61,646 nucleotides of DNA from Rhodocyclales bacterium RIFCSPLOWO2_02_FULL_63_24 (GTDB lineage: Bacteria > Pseudomonadota > Gammaproteobacteria > Burkholderiales > Rhodocyclaceae), in contig MHZX01000049.1 of assembly GCA_001828935.1 (NCBI GenBank), positions 1 through 61,646 of the forward strand. Reading direction: 5' to 3'. Positions within the stretch are counted from its first letter, which is position 1; every line of letters starts with the position of its first letter. The notes under the pieces were generated by a model that did not search any database, was not told the DNA's origin, and saw nothing but the letters and a program-made list of their open reading frames with translations. The translations under genes were made by a program, and so were the position numbers. Positions 57,422 through 61,646 of this stretch are shown piece after piece.

Positions 57422-60400
57422 GCCACCTTTTGCTCATCGGCGAGGCGCAGCGCCTCTTCCATGTCCACTTCGACGATGCGCGACACGCCCTGTTCCTGCA
57501 TCGTCACGCCGATCAGTTGCTGGGCCATTTCCATGGCGATCTTGTTGTGCGAAATGAACACGAACTGGGTCTGCACCGACATGCGCTTGACCATCTCGCA
57601 GAAACGCACCGTATTCGAATCGTCGAGCGGCGCATCGACTTCGTCGAGCATGCAGAAGGGCGCCGGGTTCAGGTTGAAAATGGCGAACACCAGTGCGATC
57701 GCGGTCAGCGCCTTTTCGCCGCCGGAGAGCAGATGAATGGTGGTGTTCTTCTTGCCCGGAGGCTGCGCCATGATCTGGATGCCGGCATCGAGAATCTCGT
57801 CGCCGGTAAGGATCAGGCGCGCCTCGCCGCCGCCGAACAACTGCGGGAACAGCGTGCCGAAATGCATGTTGACCGTGTTGTAGGTCTCCTGCAATTGCTC
57901 GCGTGTCTCGCGGTCGATGCGCCGGATGGCGTCTTCCAGGGTGCCGATGGCCTCGTTCAGGTCGATCGACTGCGCATCGAGAAAACCCTTGCGCTCGGAG
58001 GCCGTGGCCAGCTCTTCCAGTGCGGCAAGATTGACCGGGCCGAGCGTCTCGATTTCGGCGTTGAGCCGGGCGATCTCGCCTTGCAGGACATTGTCCTTGA
58101 GCCGCTCGGGCCCGGCGGCGGCCAGTTCGGCCGCGAACGGCGCCTCGTCCGCCTCGGTGAGCACGTGCAGCTCGGCCAGGCGCTCGCGGAACTGTTCCTC
58201 GTTGATCTGCGCGGCCTGCGCCTTGAGCCGCAGATCGTTGATCTTGTCGCGCAACGGAACCACGCCCTGCTCCAGCTTGAGGCGCTGCTCGTCGAGGCTG
58301 CGCAGTTCGGAGGCGGCCGTTTCGAGCACATTGCGCCGTTCCGCCAGCGCCGACTCCTTGCCTTGCTTGGCGTCCAGCGCGGCATGCAACTGCTCCTGCA
58401 GCACTGCATCGCTGATGCCGGCCAGCTCGGTGCGCGCGGCGCCGGTCTCGCCCTCGACGCGCTCCAGTTGCCGGCTCGCCGTCGCTGCGGCGCGCGCATT
58501 GTCTTCCAGTTTCGACAGGCATTCGCGCTCGGAGAAGCCGGCTTCCTGCGCTTCGCGCCCGAGCTGGATTTCCAGCGCCCGCGCCTCGCGCAAGGCGGCA
58601 TCTTTCTGACGATGGATTTCCAACACCTGTTCAAGGCGTTCGCGCACCTCGCCCAGACGCTCGCGCTGGAGCTCGCCTTCGTTCTCCGCGCGCTCGCGCC
58701 GCGCCTGTTCGGTTTCGTCCTGGCGCTGCAACTCGGCCAGATCGCGATCGATCTGCGCCGAACGCTCGTCGAACCGGGCCTGCGCCTGAGCCAGCTTCAA
58801 TGCCTCGACCTGCGCCGCGTGGAAGGCCTGCTGCGCTTCCTGCATCGCGCGCCGGGCGGCGGCAAGCTGGCCCTGGCTGTCCGCCAGGTGCTGTTCCGCC
58901 GCGCGCTGCAATTCGCGCGCCGCATCCTCCGCTTCGGCACGTGCCGCCAGCAAACCGGCCAGTTCGTCGATTTCGCGCTGGCGCTCGATGACGCCATGGG
59001 TTTTCGCATCCGGCACGTACAGCGTCAGTCCGGCAGGCGTCAGCAGATGGCCGCTGCGCGAGACGCGCTGGCCCGCGGCCAGCGGCAATTCGGTCGCCAG
59101 GTCGTCGGCGACGGAAACCCCGGCCAGCCATTCGTCGAGCACGCCCGACCAGCGCGGGTCGTCGCAGCGCACTTTGCCGCGCAGCGAATCCGCTCCGGTC
59201 GGTGCAATCGAGCGCAGCGAGCCGCCGTCACCCCCTTCCGCGGAAAGGGGGCCGGGGGGTTGGTCGTTCCCCTGGCGATCTGCGAGCGCCAGCGAGATGA
59301 TCGCCGGCGGCGGCGCGGCCAGTGCCGCGCGCAGCGTGTCGGCATCGGCCGTCAGGGCCGAAAAGCGCTCTCGCAGCACCGCTTCGACCGCGGTTTCCCA
59401 GCCGGCCTCGACCTGGATCGCCTGCCACAGGGGTTTGGCATCGGCCAGATGGCGGGCTTTGAGCCAGTCGCCGATCTCGCCGCTTTGCGCCACTTTGGCC
59501 TGCAAATGGGCCAGTGCATCATGACGGGCGCGCGTTTCGGTGAGGCTGCGATGGGCGGCCTGCAGTGCTTCGCGGGCCGAGCGCAGGCGCGCCTCGGCCT
59601 CCGGTAGCGCCGCCTGCAGCGCCGCCAAACGCTCCTGAGCGACCGCCAGCGCCTCCTCGGCACGCAACTCGGCTTCCTTTGACGTCGCCAGCAAGGCCGG
59701 ATCGGGCGCGCCCAGGGCCTGCCGATCCTGCTCCAGCCTGCTGCGACGCTGCGCCAGGTTTTCCAGCGCGCGCAGCGCGTGTCCCTTGTCGGCTTCGGCC
59801 AGACGCAAAGCCTGCTCGGCTTCGCTCAAGTTCCGGCGCGCCTCGGTAACGCCGCTGCCGGCGGCCTGCACGGCATCTTCCGCGTCTGGCATACGGGCAG
59901 CGGCCTCTTCATGGCGGGCGGCGGCCGTCGCCGCACGAGTGCGAGAATTCTCCAGCAGCAGGTTCCAGCGCGCCGCGTCCTCCGCCAACTGATTCTGCTG
60001 CGTGCGCCAATGACTTTCCTCGACGCCCAACTGCTGCAGACGCGCCTCCAGCCGCGCGCGCGAATCGCGCAAATGGCCGATTTCGGATTCGAGGCGACTG
60101 ACTTCGGTGTTGGCCGCGAACATCTCGGCCTGTGCTGCGTGCAAGGTGTCCGAGGCGGAATAATGGCTCTCGCGCGCATGCTCAACGCGCGCCTCGATTT
60201 CACGCAATTGCGCGGTTTCGGCCTCGACCCGGTTGATGGCTTCCTCGACCTGGCGCCCCAGCCGTTGGCTATCGTGCTTGGCGTCGTTGCGCTTCTTCAG
60301 CCACAGCAGGGTCTGCTTGCGCGACACCTGCTCGTGCAGGCCGCGATACTGCTGCGCCACGGCCGCCTGCGCCTGCAAGTGGCTGACCTGCGTTTCCAGC

Positions 60401-60999
60401 TCGTTACGGATGTCATCGACGCGGGCAATGTTCTCGCGCGCATCCTCCAGGCGGTGCTCGGTTTCCTTGCGGCGTTCCTTGTACTTGGTGACGCCGGCCG
60501 CCTCTTCGAGGAAGAAGCGCAACTCGTCGGGCTTGGCCTCGACGATGCGCGAGATCATGCCCTGGCCGATGATGGCATAGGCGCGCGGCCCCAGGCCGGT
60601 GCCGAGGAACAGGTCGATCACGTCGCGCCGGCGCACATGCAGGTTGTTGATGTAGTAGCTTGAATTGCCCTCGCGGTCGAGCACGCGCTTGACCGTGATT
60701 TCGGCGTACTGGCTCCATTGGCCGGCGGCGCGGCCCTCGACGTTGTCAAAAAACAGCTCGACGCTGGCGCGGCTGACTTCCTTGCGATTGCCGGACCCCT
60801 TGAAAATCACGTCCTGGATCGACTCGCCGCGCAGTTCGGAAGCCTTGGATTCGCCCAGCACCCAGCGCACGGCATCGATGATGTTCGACTTGCCGCAGCC
60901 ATTGGGACCGACCACCCCCGCCAACTGACCGGGAAACAGCACAGTGGTGGGCTCGACAAACGACTTGAAGCCCGACAATTTCAGCTTGTTTAGGCGCAC
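57418..60999 (-). CDS. smc: Chromosome segregation protein SMC
   Basis: A 1193-residue SMC ATPase that organises and segregates the chromosome with ScpA/B. Walker [10 protein letters not shown] lies about 35 residues in, long coiled coils flank a hinge near 500-660, and the C-terminal head carries the ABC signature LLSGGEKAL and Walker [14 protein letters not shown] start at the GTG at 60999 ([14 protein letters not shown]) because homologues begin MRLxKLKLxGFKSF; an ATG at 61086 would add 29 unrelated residues. A GC-rich palindromic insert codes part of the hinge (59221-59250). Confidence 0.95.
59221..59250. repeat. GC-rich hairpin repeat inside smc hinge
   Basis: The palindromic core (CCCCCTTCCGCGGAAAGGGG) reads through smc in frame, coding a Gly/Pro-rich [14 protein letters not shown] segment. 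It resembles the shorter repeats in mfd and the intergenic hairpin repeats common in some betaproteobacteria. Confidence 0.45.
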
Positions 61000-61091
61000 G
61001 AGGGATGAACCGGAAAGAGGATGGCGAAGGTGTTGCTTCGAAGCCGCGCCATTATAATCTGTCCCGACCCCGTTACCCGCATCCACACAGC

Positions 61092-61523
61092 ATGCCCAAG
61101 CCTGCCATCCCGACCCGCGCCAAGGCGCTGGAGACCTTCCCCAACCCGGCGCCGCAGCGGGATTACCAGATTCACATGGAGATCCCCGAATTCACCTGCC
61201 TGTGTCCCAAGACAGGGCAGCCGGATTTCGCCGTATTGACGCTCGATTACATCGCCGACAAGCTCTGCGTCGAGCTGAAAAGCCTCAAGCTCTACATCTG
61301 GAGCTTTCGCGACGAAGGACATTTCCACGAAGACGTGACCAATCGCGTTCTCGACGACCTGGTCAAGGCCACCCGGCCCCGCTTCATGCGTCTCACCGCA
61401 CGCTTCTACGTGCGCGGCGGCATTTTCACCAATGTGGTCGCGGAACACCGCAAGAAGGGCTGGACGCCCGCCGCGAGGATCGAACTCGCGGAATTCCCGG
61501 CACAATCGAACACGCGCGGATGA
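61092..61523 (+). CDS. queF: NADPH-dependent 7-cyano-7-deazaguanine reductase (preQ0 reductase)
   Basis: A 143-residue short-type QueF that reduces preQ0 to preQ1 in queuosine biosynthesis. The catalytic Cys and Asp lie in [14 protein letters not shown] and the substrate motif is [21 protein letters not shown] chose the ATG at 61092 (MPKPAIPTR), divergent from smc. The frame upstream (from 61005) overlaps the smc start and does not match homologues. Confidence 0.95.
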   Translation: MPKPAIPTRAKALETFPNPAPQRDYQIHMEIPEFTCLCPKTGQPDFAVLTLDYIADKLCVELKSLKLYIWSFRDEGHFHEDVTNRVLDDLVKATRPRFMRLTARFYVRGGIFTNVVAEHRKKGWTPAARIELAEFPAQSNTRG

Positions 61524-61545
61524 AGCGGCCGGCAGGCCGCTTCAT
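61520..61545. terminator. Hairpin between convergent queF and binding-protein gene
   Basis: ATGAAGCGGCC and GGCCGCTTCAT pair perfectly (11 bp, 4-base loop) and include the queF stop codon. No T run follows on either strand, so termination is uncertain. Confidence 0.5.
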
Positions 61546-61563
61546 CCACGATTCAGGCTTTCT

Positions 61564-61646
61564 CTACTTGAGCAGCTTCCAGTCGCCGTTTTCGACGGTG
61601 GCCATGACGGCAGCACGCGCATCGAAGCCGTTGTGGTCCTTGGCCG
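61564..61646 (-). CDS. 3' end of branched-chain amino-acid-type ABC substrate-binding protein gene (truncated by window)
   Basis: The minus frame entering the window reads AKDHNGFDARAAVMATVENG, then DWKLLK and TAG (61564-61566). The pattern K-D-H-x-G-x-D-A-R-A-x-V-M-x-x-V-E-N-G-x-W-x-L-x-K is typical of the C-termini of LivJ/LivK-type periplasmic proteins. The 5' part lies beyond the right edge. It is convergent with queF. Confidence 0.7.
   Translation of the reverse strand, partial: AKDHNGFDARAAVMATVENGDWKLLK

Overview
The window looks like the chromosome of a high-GC betaproteobacterium, probably close to Rhodocyclales/Sterolibacterium-type organisms. This rests on the smc-zipA-ligA-galU order, the style of the Mfd, HflX, DAHP synthase and QueF sequences, and the high GC third positions. 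Species-level placement is inference. There are about 57 protein genes, several gene relics, and no rRNA, tRNA or CRISPR array that I can see.

Layout. (1) 1-6181, mostly minus strand: AI-2E-type permease, cyclic-nucleotide-binding protein, RNA 2',3'-cyclic phosphodiesterase (thpR), ispF, an HD-GYP protein, a small exported protein on the plus strand, an EAL-HDOD protein and ispD. (2) 6230-12215, plus strand: a DUF4010/MgtC-like membrane protein, a metallo-beta-lactamase/cNMP-domain fusion, and an AmmeMemoRadiSam pair (Memo-AMMECR1 fusion plus radical SAM enzyme). (3) 12272-16430: a divergent PAS-LuxR regulator facing two perfect 12-bp palindromes, then a 21-residue peptide ORF, an AMP-forming acyl-CoA ligase, an SDR dehydrogenase and a spermidine-synthase-like methyltransferase-fold protein. 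(4) 16467-20562: VanX-like dipeptidase, small hypotheticals, a DUF4160 relic with DUF2442, hflX and a kup relic. (5) 20803-27449: beta-barrel protein, PstS-like periplasmic protein and membrane diguanylate cyclase in one operon, then a large opposing PAS/GAF/GGDEF sensor. (6) 28183-35750: mfd, two toxin-antitoxin pairs with readable promoters and operators, aroG-type DAHP synthase and a DUF1015 protein. (7) 36174-39859: GAF histidine kinase, Rcp1-like response regulator and RR-GGDEF-EAL protein. (8) 40151-46437: a tightly coupled six-gene operon (ThDP enzyme, SDR, two divergent citrate-synthase-fold proteins, sulfotransferase, APS kinase). This is my main candidate for an undescribed system. 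(9) 46508-51522: periplasmic binding protein, histidine kinase and PAS-GGDEF-EAL protein, the last two sharing the same N-terminal sensor module. (10) 51647-60999, minus strand: HU-like protein with a Lys/Ala tail, then smc-zipA-ligA-(ORF6N gene)-galU-hpt, mostly with ATGA overlaps. (11) queF and the 3' end of a branched-chain amino-acid-type binding protein gene at the right edge.

How the parts work together. Cyclic-di-GMP signalling is dense: six genes carry HD-GYP, EAL or GGDEF domains, several next to periplasmic binding proteins or response regulators. The sulfotransferase operon supplies its own PAPS-forming kinase. Its carbon-skeleton enzymes (a ThDP carboligase, an SDR and two citrate-synthase-fold proteins that appear to lack the usual catalytic triad) suggest a small sulfated, possibly secreted, metabolite. 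The product is not deducible from sequence alone.
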